Shown here: positions 32,822 to 40,888 of the stretch, piece after piece | Position numbering within the stretch: position 1 is the first letter of the stretch | How the letters are laid out: each line of letters opens with the position of its first letter | Source of the DNA: Sulfurimonas sp. | GTDB taxonomy: Bacteria > Campylobacterota > Campylobacteria > Campylobacterales > Sulfurimonadaceae | Direction: 5' to 3' | Assembly: GCF_014859695.1 (NCBI RefSeq) | Contig: NZ_JACUTS010000013.1 | Coordinates: 1 to 40,888, forward strand | DNA: 40,888 bases | Notes under the pieces: model-generated | Database searches by the model: none | What the model was told of the DNA's origin: nothing | Seen by the model: the letters and a program-made list of their open reading frames with translations, nothing else | Translations under genes and position numbers: made by a program

Positions 32822-34249
32822 ATGATGAGAACTATTACTAAAGTACTATTTTTACTACTGCTGTTTTTAAGTACGGCAAATGCGCAGGTTGTCGCAAAAG
32901 TAACCCCAAAAGAGGTAGAGCTAGGCGAGATGGTTACATACTCGCTCACCATCTCAGGAGAGGATATAACAAGACCAAATATACGCAGATTGTGCGATAG
33001 CGATGTTATATCTACAAGTTCTCAAACAAACATACAGATAACAAACGGACCAATCAGTAAAAACTACGCGCTAAGCTATAGATTTGTTCCTCAAAAAAGC
33101 TGTATAATCAGTCCGATTGAGGTTGAAGTTGACGGTAAAACAGAGCTTAGCAATAGTGTAGAGGTAAAAGTAGTTCCAGTCAGCGGCGCAAAAGATTTGG
33201 ACTTTGTTTTAAAGATAGAGAGTAGTAAAAAAGAGCTTTTTGTAGGAGAAGCGTTTGACTTGACGCTCACTTTTAAGCAAAGAAGCGATGCTGAGGCGGT
33301 TGACAGTCAGTTTACTCCGCCCGAGCTAAAAGGGTTTTGGATAAAAAGCGAGACGCAGCCAAAGAGGTATCAGGATTCAAAATATACAATCACGGAGATA
33401 GTCTACTCTTTAGCACCTCAAAGAGCAGGAGAGCTTAAAATTCCACAAGCGCAGATGAGAATAGCCTCAAGAGGCTCAAGAGCGAGCAGTTGGGGAGACT
33501 GGATTCCTACAATTAAGTGGAAAACATACTTTTCAAACGAGTTGAGTTTTGATGTGAAACCGCTTCCCTCAGGTGTTAGTTTGGTCGGAGATTTTGCCAT
33601 AGAAGCGGTAGTTGATAAAAGTCAAATCAAAGCAAATGAGGCGGTAAATATCAAGATAAACGTGAGCGGCGAGGGAAACTTAGAGGATATAAAAAGTTTT
33701 AAGCCAGAGATGGATGATGTTGCCGTATTTGATGAAAAAATTGTTATAGAGGGTAAAAAACTTACCCAAAAGATAGCTTTTGTAGCAGATAGAGACTTTA
33801 CGATACCATCCTTTTCACTGCGCTATTTTGACCATGAGACAAAAGAGGTAAAAGAAGTTTCTACAAAAGAGATAAAAATTGATGTTATAAACGAGCAGAT
33901 AAAAGAGGAGCTGGTGGTTAAAAAAGAGGAGGCTGTTGCGGAGTATGAAGAACATGCAACGCCTACTAAAGAGTACAACACGCTTACTCTTGTCTTTATT
34001 TTCATCGCTGGAGTAGTTGTTGGTGTTGTTAGTATGCTCTATAAACCATATTTTAGCTCTGTAAAAAAGTCAAAAGAGGGCTCCATAAAAGATCCAAAGA
34101 CTCTTTTAACAAAACTATTGCCTTTTAAAGATGATAAAGAGGTTTGTGAGATAGTAGAGATACTGGAGAAGAATATCTACTCCCATCAGAAGATAGAGAT
34201 AGATAAAAAAGCCCTCAAAGAGCTCTTAAAAAAGTATAAGATTGACTAA
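32822..34249 (+). CDS. BatD-like protein, set 2
   Basis: 475 residues. Signal peptide (about 1-21, ending in TANA), three beta-sandwich type repeats in the periplasm (starting VVAKVTPKEVELGEMVTYSL, then FVLKIESSKKELFVGEAFDL, then FAIEAVVDKSQIKANEAVNI; each begins with an exported strand followed by a (G/A)E(A/M) phrase), a membrane segment (about 384-403) and a short cytoplasmic tail. This is the full BatD architecture; the set 1 BatD keeps less of it. The last gene of the plus-strand run. Behind it lie a strong hairpin and a copy of the dispersed repeat. Confidence 0.9.
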   Translation: MMRTITKVLFLLLLFLSTANAQVVAKVTPKEVELGEMVTYSLTISGEDITRPNIRRLCDSDVISTSSQTNIQITNGPISKNYALSYRFVPQKSCIISPIEVEVDGKTELSNSVEVKVVPVSGAKDLDFVLKIESSKKELFVGEAFDLTLTFKQRSDAEAVDSQFTPPELKGFWIKSETQPKRYQDSKYTITEIVYSLAPQRAGELKIPQAQMRIASRGSRASSWGDWIPTIKWKTYFSNELSFDVKPLPSGVSLVGDFAIEAVVDKSQIKANEAVNIKINVSGEGNLEDIKSFKPEMDDVAVFDEKIVIEGKKLTQKIAFVADRDFTIPSFSLRYFDHETKEVKEVSTKEIKIDVINEQIKEELVVKKEEAVAEYEEHATPTKEYNTLTLVFIFIAGVVVGVVSMLYKPYFSSVKKSKEGSIKDPKTLLTKLLPFKDDKEVCEIVEILEKNIYSHQKIEIDKKALKELLKKYKID

Positions 34250-34277
34250 CTGACCTTTCGCTCTTTTGCGTAAGATC

Positions 34278-34312
34278 AGCTAGTCTCCCCTATCCGAGAG
34301 ATAGGGGTAGCT
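34278..34312. terminator. Strong hairpin between BatD and tyrA
   Basis: CCCCTATC (34287-34294) pairs with GATAGGGG (34300-34307) around a 5-base loop, and AGCTA (34278-34282) pairs further out with TAGCT (34308-34312), leaving a 4-base bulge. It lies in the gap between convergent genes, where a bidirectional terminator is expected. No long T-run follows on the plus strand. It adjoins the dispersed repeat copy 2 and may be part of the same element. Confidence 0.55.
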
Positions 34313-34315
34313 TTA

Positions 34316-34381
34316 GGGGGTTGTAGGGACTTTAGTCCCTGCCACCAAAACGGACGAGTTCGTTTTGGTGCGTAACATCAG
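34316..34381 (-). repeat. Structured dispersed repeat, copy 2
   Basis: Minus-strand copy of the element at 14933-15000. Stem A is CACCAAAACG with CGTTTTGGTG (plus-strand 34343-34352 and 34361-34370), stem B AGGGAC with GTCCCT (34325-34330 and 34335-34340). It starts 3 bases after the tyrA stop and, like copy 1, has the same orientation as the gene in front of it. A diverged second occurrence of its outer motif (TGCGTAAGATCAG) lies at 34268-34280, so the region 34268-34381 is bounded by imperfect direct repeats. Confidence 0.85.
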
Positions 34382-34384
34382 TGA

Positions 34385-35215
34385 CTAGTCTAAAATATCA
34401 TGAAGCCTGTTTCCGGCTTCTATATTTTTATGAACCTCTTCCCAATTCTCATTTTCTATATGCCCTTTTAGGATGCTTAACTCATTTTCAAAGAGCGTTA
34501 TAGCTTCGAGCAGATTTTCTCTGTTTTGTCTGAAAATATCTTCCCACATGTTTGCAGAACTCTTTGCCAAACGACTCATAGAGCGAAAACCACCCGCAGC
34601 AAGAGCTAAGATATTGTGTTTGTTCTCTTGATTCATTACGGTGTTTGCAAGAGAGTATGATATGGCATGAGGCATATGAGAGATAAATGCGGCGTGACGG
34701 TCATGACTCTTTGCCGACATGAAGTACTTTTTCATCTTAAGCGCACTAAATATCTTTTTGGCAATGTCGGCTTGAGCTTCTCCGCTGTGTTCTAAATCAC
34801 ATATAACGACCGCTTTGTCTGTGTAGAGATTCTCAACCGCAGCAGTTGGACCGAAATTTTCCGTTCCCGTCATCGGGTGCGCAGCTACAAAATTTTCTCT
34901 AATGCTTTGAGGTACAGAGTCGATAATCTTTGTTTTGGTACTTCCAAGGTCTATAATAGTCGTACTCTTTTTTATGTCTCTTAAGTTTTCTAGCGCAGCA
35001 ATTATCCCATCTACCGGAATTACCAGAAAAATAACATCATAATTTTTAACATCTTCAAATTCTACAATTTTATCAACTAAGCCAAGTGTCATGGCCTCTT
35101 GCTGGTGGATTTTATTGTGATCACTTCCCACAACAGTGCTAATAAAATCAAGTTTTTTTAGACTTATGGCAAGAGAACCGCCCATAAGTCCAAGTCCTAC
35201 TATCGCTACTTTCAT
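34385..35215 (-). CDS. tyrA: Prephenate dehydrogenase
   Basis: 276 residues. It oxidises prephenate to 4-hydroxyphenylpyruvate in tyrosine synthesis. The NAD-binding motif is VGLGLMGGSLA (6-16). FLVIPVDGI, DLGSTKTKI, HPMTGTENFGP and SHMPHAISYSLA are characteristic of the family and include the catalytic histidine of the HPM motif. No chorismate mutase or ACT domain is fused, so this is the short, monofunctional form. It diverges from bamA; the tyrA-bamA neighbourhood is also known from C. jejuni (Cj0129/Cj0130). Confidence 0.95.
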   Translation of the reverse strand: MKVAIVGLGLMGGSLAISLKKLDFISTVVGSDHNKIHQQEAMTLGLVDKIVEFEDVKNYDVIFLVIPVDGIIAALENLRDIKKSTTIIDLGSTKTKIIDSVPQSIRENFVAAHPMTGTENFGPTAAVENLYTDKAVVICDLEHSGEAQADIAKKIFSALKMKKYFMSAKSHDRHAAFISHMPHAISYSLANTVMNQENKHNILALAAGGFRSMSRLAKSSANMWEDIFRQNRENLLEAITLFENELSILKGHIENENWEEVHKNIEAGNRLHDILD

Positions 35216-35241
35216 CTCAATTCTTTATTTTAATTTTTCAA

Positions 35242-35247
35242 ATTATA
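35242..35247 (-). promoter_or_regulatory. Possible -10 box of tyrA
   Basis: TATAAT on the minus strand, 26 bases before the tyrA ATG, without a good -35. The 101-base gap must also hold the bamA promoter on the other strand; TAAAAT at 35279-35284 is a possible -10 for it. Confidence 0.45.
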
Positions 35248-35316
35248 CAGAGTTTACTTAATATTAACCTCATAAAAGGTAAAATCCTCTCTTATTTTAC
35301 AACTGATGGAAACTTA

Positions 35317-37590
35317 ATGAAAAAATTTTTAGCACTCTTTCTGACCTTGCTGGCGGTAAACTCCTTCGCATACACAATTAAATCTATTAAATATGAGGGC
35401 ATGGTCAACATGTCAGAGTCCGTAGCGTTACGAATGCTTAAGTTTGAAGTCGGTGATAGTGTCGATGAGAAGATGCTTGATGAGTCAATCAAGGCTTATT
35501 ATAAGCAGGGCTATTTTGAAGATATCTGGACAACTATGGATAACGATGGTGTTTTAACGTTTCACTTTAAAGAGAAGCCTCTTATATCAAAAATAGAGTT
35601 AAAGGGCTACAAAGAGAATGACAGCGGGATAAAAGAGAGTGTGATTCAGATAAAAGTCGGCTCACTTTATGATGAGAAAAAGATAGAAGCAGCAAAAAAA
35701 AGAATCATAGAGATGATAAGTCAGGACGGGAAGATTGACAGTGTTGTAGAGATTCAAAAAGAGCTTTTAGAAAACGGAAGTTATAAGATTACTTTTTTAG
35801 TAAATGAAGGCGAAGAGATTATTATTGAAGAGCTTCTTTATAGCGGAGTATCGGGTCTTGATAGTGATGATTTTAATGATATGATTGCCAATAAAGAGAG
35901 AGAGTTTATGGGCTGGTTTTGGGGGAGAAACGACGGTAAGATGCGAGTTGGTGATTTGGCATACGATCCTCTTAGAATACGTGATCTCTACATGCAGCAT
36001 GGCTATTTAGATATTGATGTAAAAGAGCCTTTTGCAAAAGTAAATTTTGACAACTATACGGCAGAGATGAGCTACCAGATACAAGAGGGCGAAGTATATA
36101 ACGTTAGCGCTATTACGATAGATCAGCAAAAACATGTCATAGACGAGGAGAAGATTAGAGAGCTTATAAAGTTGGAGGTCGGTAAAGCTTTTAACGTTGA
36201 GACGTTTCGTAACGACTCGCAGAGAATAAAGACTCTTATTGCAGATCAAAGTTACGCTTTTGTGCAGATAGTTCCGGATTTGAAAAAAGATAAGGAAAAA
36301 AGGGAGGTTGAGGTTGTCTTTAAGATTATGCCGGGAGAGAGAGTTAAAATAAGGAATGTAATCATTTCCGGAAACAACAGAACACTTGACAGAATCATAA
36401 GAAGAGAGCTCTACCTTGGACCGGGAGACATGTACTCGCTTACAGATCTCTCTGACTCTAGAAACGCACTCGGACGACTCGGTTTTTTTGAAGGAAACAC
36501 CATAGAAGAAAAAAGAGTCGACAATAAAACTATGGACCTAATAGTCAAGGTAAAAGAGGCACCTACGGGCAATATTCAACTTGGAGGCGGTTATGGAAGT
36601 TACGGCGGGCTCCTTGTTAGCGTAGCAGTAGATGATAGAAATGTTTGGGGTTCTGGAATAAATGTTGGAGTAAAAGCTGAGCGCTCATCTTTGACCTCTA
36701 ACTACTCTTTTAGTCTCTCTAACCCTAGACTAAACGATAGTGACTTTAGCGGTAACTTCTCCCTCTATACCAGTGATTATGAGTATAACGACTATACCGT
36801 TATGTCTGATGGATTAACCCTTGGAGTTGGTCATAGATTTACAAGATATATAAGCGGGCATATAGGGTACGGTTTTTCTGCAAATAGTTATGAAATAGAA
36901 GAAGACGCCAATCTGTCTGGAATAGATGAATATTTTTTTGAAGATTATTCAAAAAGTTCGGTTACGGTAAGTGCAAAGTTTGATAATACCGATGACTTTT
37001 ATCTTCCAAGAAAAGGTTTTATGCTTAGTCAAAGTTTTGAGTATGCAGGACTTGGTGCAGATTCTGATTTTCTTAAAAGCAGAACAAATTTTAGTGCTTA
37101 CAAAGGGCTTGAAGATTGGTTTGGATTTGACGTGATTGCAAGATATAAAGCAAGAGTTTACTATGTAAAAGAGACGGGTTATCTTCCTGTTGCAGAGAGA
37201 TTTTATATGGGTGGTATAGGAAGTGTTAGAGGGTATGAGTCATACTCTCTCGCTCCTACAATAGAGGATAGTGACCCTGCTGAGACCGAAGATAGACGAA
37301 TCGGCGGGGAACTTACGGCATCAAATAGTTTTGAGCTTAGTTTTCCTCTTGTTCCAAAAGCAAAAATGCGTTTGGTTACCTATCTTGACTGGGGATATAT
37401 AGGAGCTTCCGGCGATTCATTGGGTAGTGAAGCGTATCTCTCAAACGATATCTCTCGCGGTGGTTTTGGTGCAGGTCTTGAGTGGTTCTCTCCTGTTGGA
37501 CCGATTCAGCTAATGTTCTCTAAACCTCTAGGAGAAGAAGAGGGTGACAAGACTGCGGTCTTTGAGTTTACGATGGGGCAGAGATTTTAG
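35317..37590 (+). CDS. bamA: Outer-membrane protein assembly factor BamA
   Basis: 757 residues. It folds and inserts outer-membrane beta-barrel proteins. Signal peptide MKKFLALFLTLLAVNSFA, then five POTRA-like repeats (about 20-405), each with an I-x-G-N/Y-x type strand and GD or G-x-x-Y-D turns; the last begins VKIRNVIISGNNRTLDRIIRRELYL. The barrel (about 420-757) includes GGYGSYGGLLVSVAV, the lid-lock-like motif VRGYE (GGIGSVRGYES) and the C-terminal F of GQRF. Length and order are normal. It stands alone, divergent from tyrA. Confidence 0.97.
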   Translation: MKKFLALFLTLLAVNSFAYTIKSIKYEGMVNMSESVALRMLKFEVGDSVDEKMLDESIKAYYKQGYFEDIWTTMDNDGVLTFHFKEKPLISKIELKGYKENDSGIKESVIQIKVGSLYDEKKIEAAKKRIIEMISQDGKIDSVVEIQKELLENGSYKITFLVNEGEEIIIEELLYSGVSGLDSDDFNDMIANKEREFMGWFWGRNDGKMRVGDLAYDPLRIRDLYMQHGYLDIDVKEPFAKVNFDNYTAEMSYQIQEGEVYNVSAITIDQQKHVIDEEKIRELIKLEVGKAFNVETFRNDSQRIKTLIADQSYAFVQIVPDLKKDKEKREVEVVFKIMPGERVKIRNVIISGNNRTLDRIIRRELYLGPGDMYSLTDLSDSRNALGRLGFFEGNTIEEKRVDNKTMDLIVKVKEAPTGNIQLGGGYGSYGGLLVSVAVDDRNVWGSGINVGVKAERSSLTSNYSFSLSNPRLNDSDFSGNFSLYTSDYEYNDYTVMSDGLTLGVGHRFTRYISGHIGYGFSANSYEIEEDANLSGIDEYFFEDYSKSSVTVSAKFDNTDDFYLPRKGFMLSQSFEYAGLGADSDFLKSRTNFSAYKGLEDWFGFDVIARYKARVYYVKETGYLPVAERFYMGGIGSVRGYESYSLAPTIEDSDPAETEDRRIGGELTASNSFELSFPLVPKAKMRLVTYLDWGYIGASGDSLGSEAYLSNDISRGGFGAGLEWFSPVGPIQLMFSKPLGEEEGDKTAVFEFTMGQRF

Positions 37591-37623
37591 ACTCTTTGCT
37601 TTCTCTGGTCGGAGTGAGTTAAA

Positions 37624-39099
37624 TTATAAAGTATAAAATGAGATTTCTATGCTTTTATTTGTTAAAGTCTCCAATTTGTTGACGCTCTCTTTTGCCAGAT
37701 AGAGACTATTTTTAGATTCAACTTTAAGTTTTGACTCCTCAAAGCTAAGCGTAAAATCAATATTTCGAGGGTAGTGACTCAAAAGAGTTACAGCTAAGGA
37801 GAGTAGATAGCTTAGCGCTTCTAGCTGCGCTGAATCAGGAAGAAGATTTTTAAACTTTTGTATATGAGATTGTGAGGGGAGCTTTCTTTTTGCATATCTT
37901 GTTAGAGTTGCGATTAAAATTATCTGTTCATGAGTAAAGCCAAACTCTAGAGCGTCTTTTATGAGGTTGTAGCTATTTTTGTTGTGTGAGTAGTAGTGGA
38001 TGTTGTTTCCGCTCATGCAGAGTTTTGCGGCAATTGCCAACTCGTAGCGGTATTTTTCTTCTATTTTTAACTCTTTATGCATGAGATCAAAAAGCATTTT
38101 AGAGACTTTACAGAGCTGATTTGCATAAGAAAGATTATCAACGTGAGCATCGAGTATATACCGCACAGAGCTGTTGTAGTTTGGGGGAAATCTATCGTTT
38201 GAGTTTCTAAGCAGATCGGTTAAAAAAAGACCTTCTCTTACGCCGGCACCGCTTGTTACAAGTTTTTCTATCTTGAATCTCTCTAAGACTCTCAAGAGAA
38301 TAAGTGCCCCCGGTTTAATAACGTCAAATCTGCTGCTTTTTATACCAAGGTTTTTGAGCTCATCCTCGTCTGAGTTGATTATCTTTTTTAACAGTGTCTG
38401 AAATTCATCACAATTTGGCTCATAAGCATGAAGTTTGTCTATCGGGTAACCGCTTTTAGTGAGGATTGCATTGGATATTGCTCTAAATGTTCCGCCTATG
38501 CCGATAATTGTAGATATATTTGTTGCATCTAAGTGTTTTAGCTGAGAGTCGATGTAGATTGTTGCACCGTCGATGTCGCCTTTGTCAAAAAAAAGCTCTT
38601 TTAGTCTGACCGTGCCTAAATCCACCGAGATATTTGAGTCTGTTTTCTGCTCATCTATAAGCGAGAACTCTGTCGAACCGCCGCCTATATCGATGCTTAG
38701 TGCATTTCTTTGCCGCGGTAAAAGATTGATGCATGCAACAGCTCCAAGGTAGGCTTCTCTTTGCCCGTCTATGACCTTGATATTTAGACCAATAGAGTTT
38801 CTGACTCTGTTAATAAAATCTTTCTTATTGGGAGCATCTCTAAGCGCGGAGGTTGCAATACAGAGCGTTTTTCTAGCTTTAAAAGATGAGACAATGGATA
38901 GGAAGTCTCTAAGAGCATCAAAAGCTCTTTGTATCGGAATTTCCTGAAGATTTCCGCTGTTTTGATAGGCATTTTCAGAGATTCTCACTCTGCTTTTTGC
39001 CTCATGAAGTATATGAAAAGCAAAACGTGATGTCTTCTCATAAATAACCATTCTAACAGAGTTAGAACCTATATCTATGACCGCTACGCGTTTCGCCAA
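37624..39099 (-). CDS. Ppx/GppA-family phosphatase
   Basis: 491 residues. The actin-like ATPase fold has phosphate-1 motif AVIDIGSNSVRMVIYE (near residue 5), phosphate-2 SIDIGGGSTEFSLID (about 134-148) and IIGIGGTFRAIS. The C-terminal part (about 310-491) is helical and HD-like, as in exopolyphosphatases of this family. The reaction is hydrolysis of polyphosphate and/or pppGpp to ppGpp; which one cannot be told from sequence alone. It follows the ferredoxin gene by 4 bases and converges on bamA with 33 bases between them. Confidence 0.93.
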   Translation of the reverse strand: MAKRVAVIDIGSNSVRMVIYEKTSRFAFHILHEAKSRVRISENAYQNSGNLQEIPIQRAFDALRDFLSIVSSFKARKTLCIATSALRDAPNKKDFINRVRNSIGLNIKVIDGQREAYLGAVACINLLPRQRNALSIDIGGGSTEFSLIDEQKTDSNISVDLGTVRLKELFFDKGDIDGATIYIDSQLKHLDATNISTIIGIGGTFRAISNAILTKSGYPIDKLHAYEPNCDEFQTLLKKIINSDEDELKNLGIKSSRFDVIKPGALILLRVLERFKIEKLVTSGAGVREGLFLTDLLRNSNDRFPPNYNSSVRYILDAHVDNLSYANQLCKVSKMLFDLMHKELKIEEKYRYELAIAAKLCMSGNNIHYYSHNKNSYNLIKDALEFGFTHEQIILIATLTRYAKRKLPSQSHIQKFKNLLPDSAQLEALSYLLSLAVTLLSHYPRNIDFTLSFEESKLKVESKNSLYLAKESVNKLETLTNKSIEISFYTL

Positions 39100-39103
39100 A
39101 CCT

Positions 39104-39355
39104 CTACTCTTCTGCTAGAATATTTTTATATTTAAACTGAAGCTCTGCAATGGACTCTACGTTGTCTTTATCTGGAATAATGCAGTCAACCGGACATACG
39201 GATATACATGCAGGTTCGTCATAAACACTTACGCATTCGGTACAACGATCAGGATCGATAAAGTAAATAGGATCACCCTCTTCAATAGCCATAGTAGGGC
39301 ACTCTTCGCGGCAAGCATCACACGCAATACACTCATCATTTATTAATAAAGCCAT
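39104..39355 (-). CDS. YfhL-type 2[4Fe-4S] ferredoxin
   Basis: 83 residues from the ATG at 39355; a TTG one codon earlier is less likely, and AAGG lies 8 bases before the ATG. Two cluster motifs: C9-x2-C12-x2-C15-x3-C19-P, and C38-x2-C41-x8-C50-x3-C54-P, with an extra cysteine C58. The eight-residue insertion between the second and third cysteines of cluster two is the mark of the YfhL/Allochromatium-type ferredoxins, known for very low potentials. The electron partner is unknown. It is co-directional with the Ppx/GppA gene behind it. Confidence 0.93.
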   Translation of the reverse strand: MALLINDECIACDACREECPTMAIEEGDPIYFIDPDRCTECVSVYDEPACISVCPVDCIIPDKDNVESIAELQFKYKNILAEE

Positions 39356-39455
39356 CAAAATACCTTCTAGTTTTAAATATATGTAAAATACATAATTTTA
39401 TGTGCCCGATTTATAGCAGAATAAAGCTTTATTATTTTTTAAATTTTGTTATTAT

Positions 39456-40754
39456 TTACTTGGCTGGAAGAATACAAGAGAGTTTTGAACTAAGGTTGAG
39501 AGTTGCTACCGTTCCTGTTACACCATCAGTTCTGTTTTTAATGCTTATTTTGGCTCCCAGTGCATCTGCACCACTTTTTGCCAAAAAGAGTCCTAAACCC
39601 ACGCCCGACTTGCTGCCTTCTCTTTTAAACGGTGCGAAAAGATCCGAACTCTCATCTATGCCACACCCTTCGTCAATTACTTCAATAAGTAGCCCATAAT
39701 CGTTTAGCGAGCTCCTTAAAATAACGCTCTTATTTTTTGGAGTAAATTTTAGAGCATTTTGTAAAAAGTTTTGTACAATTTGGTTAAGAAGACTTACCTG
39801 GAGCAGTGCCATAAAACCGTTGGGTTCAAAGTACATGTGAAGTGTTTTGCCCTCATTGGCTGCTAACAACTTAAAGTCGTCGGCTTTTTGCTTTAAAAGC
39901 TCAATTACATCAACCTCTTGAGGTTTTTCTAGTTGAGCCCCCTCTTGTCTGCCGATATTGAGTATATTTGAGACAATGACATTCATCTCATCAACCGTCT
40001 TATTTGTTACTTTTATGGCATCTATGTACTCTTCAATAGAGCGTTTTTTAATTAATGTTACTTGGTTTTTCAGCTTTATTACCGCAAGAGGAGTTTTTAG
40101 CTCATGCGCAGTCCCTATAAATAGCTCTTTTTGGTACTTTACAAAGTTTTGAATTCTTGAGATTAGGTGATTGATTGTTTCACCCAGAGATTCAAACTCC
40201 TCAGGAAGCTCTTCGGTTTTTATTGGGCGTAGAAGATGCTCGTTCATATTTGAGAGCTTGTTGCTTAGTGTCTTAATAGGTGTGACTAGCATTTTAGATA
40301 AAGCAATTGCATAAATTATAACCAGTAAAAAACCTGCTATATTTATAATAAAAATATAGTGAAGAATTTTGTCAATAAGCGCTCTAGTTGGTGTTATGTC
40401 TTTTGTAATCTTGATGTAGCTTAGCTCTTCAATATCAAATGGATGCATTAAAACCAGATACGATTTATTATCTTTTGAAGTTTCAAAAAAATCTATATCC
40501 AGCAGGGATTGCTTAAGGTGTATTACTTCAATGCTGAGACCTAAGTATGCTTCCGGAGTAGGAACGTCAGGACCGTAAATTGATTGATCGGTAGAGATGT
40601 TTTTTGCGTAAACTAGGAGCTCTTTGTATTTCTCTTCAAGTATAGAGTTTTCAATGTAAAAATATAAAATTGATGAAAATATAAGAATAAGAGAGGCCGA
40701 AGAGATTATGAGCTGAATTAAAAAATTGAGTCTGATGCTTGTTTTTGAGAACAT
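39456..40754 (-). CDS. Sensor histidine kinase
   Basis: 432 residues. Membrane segments near 13-33 and 133-153 flank a periplasmic sensor of about 100 residues with no recognised fold. HAMP-like linker with P-x-KTL (about 154-205), then the dimerisation domain with phospho-acceptor H217 in TAHELKTPL, and the ATPase domain with N-box NFLQNALKFTP, G1 DEGCGID and G2 GVGLGLFLAK. All key residues are present. No response-regulator gene adjoins downstream (ferredoxin lies there) and the upstream side runs off the window, so the partner is unknown. CAGG lies 9 bases before the ATG. Confidence 0.92.
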   Translation of the reverse strand: MFSKTSIRLNFLIQLIISSASLILIFSSILYFYIENSILEEKYKELLVYAKNISTDQSIYGPDVPTPEAYLGLSIEVIHLKQSLLDIDFFETSKDNKSYLVLMHPFDIEELSYIKITKDITPTRALIDKILHYIFIINIAGFLLVIIYAIALSKMLVTPIKTLSNKLSNMNEHLLRPIKTEELPEEFESLGETINHLISRIQNFVKYQKELFIGTAHELKTPLAVIKLKNQVTLIKKRSIEEYIDAIKVTNKTVDEMNVIVSNILNIGRQEGAQLEKPQEVDVIELLKQKADDFKLLAANEGKTLHMYFEPNGFMALLQVSLLNQIVQNFLQNALKFTPKNKSVILRSSLNDYGLLIEVIDEGCGIDESSDLFAPFKREGSKSGVGLGLFLAKSGADALGAKISIKNRTDGVTGTVATLNLSSKLSCILPAK

Positions 40755-40864
40755 AATCGTTACCTGCGGCCATTAATAAAAGTATGTAATTGTAGCTTAT
40801 TTGAATTTAAAAGAGAAGTTTGCGGTTTGATTGTCCACGGCTGATTCATACAAAGGAATAAAAA

Positions 40865-40888
40865 ATGCTTTATAGGGAGCATGAAAGA
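40865..40888 (+). CDS. Possible 5' end of a plus-strand gene, cut by the window edge
   Basis: An ATG at 40865 is preceded at 7 bases by AAAGGA (40852-40857), a good ribosome binding site, and the frame stays open for the eight codons in view. It would diverge from the histidine kinase. Too little is present to identify a product. A competing minus-strand frame overlaps it (see rejected items). Confidence 0.35.

Noticed and set aside
39420-39433. AATAAAGCTTTATT palindrome between the histidine kinase and ferredoxin genes as a terminator
   Set aside because: It has no loop, and its T-run is on the plus strand whereas both genes are on the minus strand.
40797-40887. Minus-strand partial frame ending at 40797, reading towards the histidine kinase
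   Set aside because: About 30 open codons could be the C-terminus of an upstream gene, possibly ending FSFKFK. With so little sequence it is not distinguishable from chance, and a plus-strand ATG with a good ribosome site overlaps it.

Overview
The window looks like chromosome from a free-living member of the Campylobacterota, most like Sulfurimonas or a close relative. Three things point there. The order asd - flgR - flgQ - flgP - gyrA is the one I know from Campylobacter jejuni (Cj1023-Cj1027), and tyrA sits next to bamA as in C. jejuni. The DNA is AT-rich with dense, overlapping genes. It also carries diguanylate cyclases, two ammonium transporters and a cytochrome-porin, which suggests an environmental relative rather than a host-adapted Campylobacter or Helicobacter. 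The genus is inference.

Layout. 1-1763: the integrase end of an integrated element, with a tyrosine recombinase reading directly out of tRNA-Asn and the rest of the element lying left of the window. 1830-10266, all on the minus strand: a radical SAM protein, hemE, a YqhA-like membrane protein, asd, the flagellar genes flgR, flgQ and flgP, and gyrA. 10505-11773 (minus): an outer-membrane barrel with an N-terminal haem c motif, resembling Cyc2. 11985-14936 (plus): amt - PII - amt. 15168-15968: tonB. 16069-19774: two tail-to-tail diguanylate cyclases. 19887-20154: tRNA-Glu and tRNA-Lys on the minus strand behind a near-consensus promoter.

20266-34249 is one 14-kb run of plus-strand genes. A short Bat set (BatA, a BatB-TPR fusion, BatD) is followed by an envelope cluster (an unknown exported protein, an LPP20-type lipoprotein, a COG3014-type lipoprotein, a YcfL-like lipoprotein and LpoB). 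A complete second set follows: MoxR, DUF58, a DUF4381-like protein, BatA, a BatB-TPR fusion and BatD. This looks like a duplicated MoxR/Bat envelope system wrapped around a peptidoglycan-synthase-activator cluster, and it is one of the best candidates here for an undescribed functional unit.

34385-40754: tyrA (minus), bamA (plus), then Ppx/GppA, a 2[4Fe-4S] ferredoxin and a sensor histidine kinase (all minus). A structured repeat of about 67 nt occurs twice (14933-15000 and 34316-34381). Each copy lies directly behind a stop codon in the same orientation as the gene, and the copies differ by compensatory changes in a stem. No gene-free stretch exceeds 300 bases.
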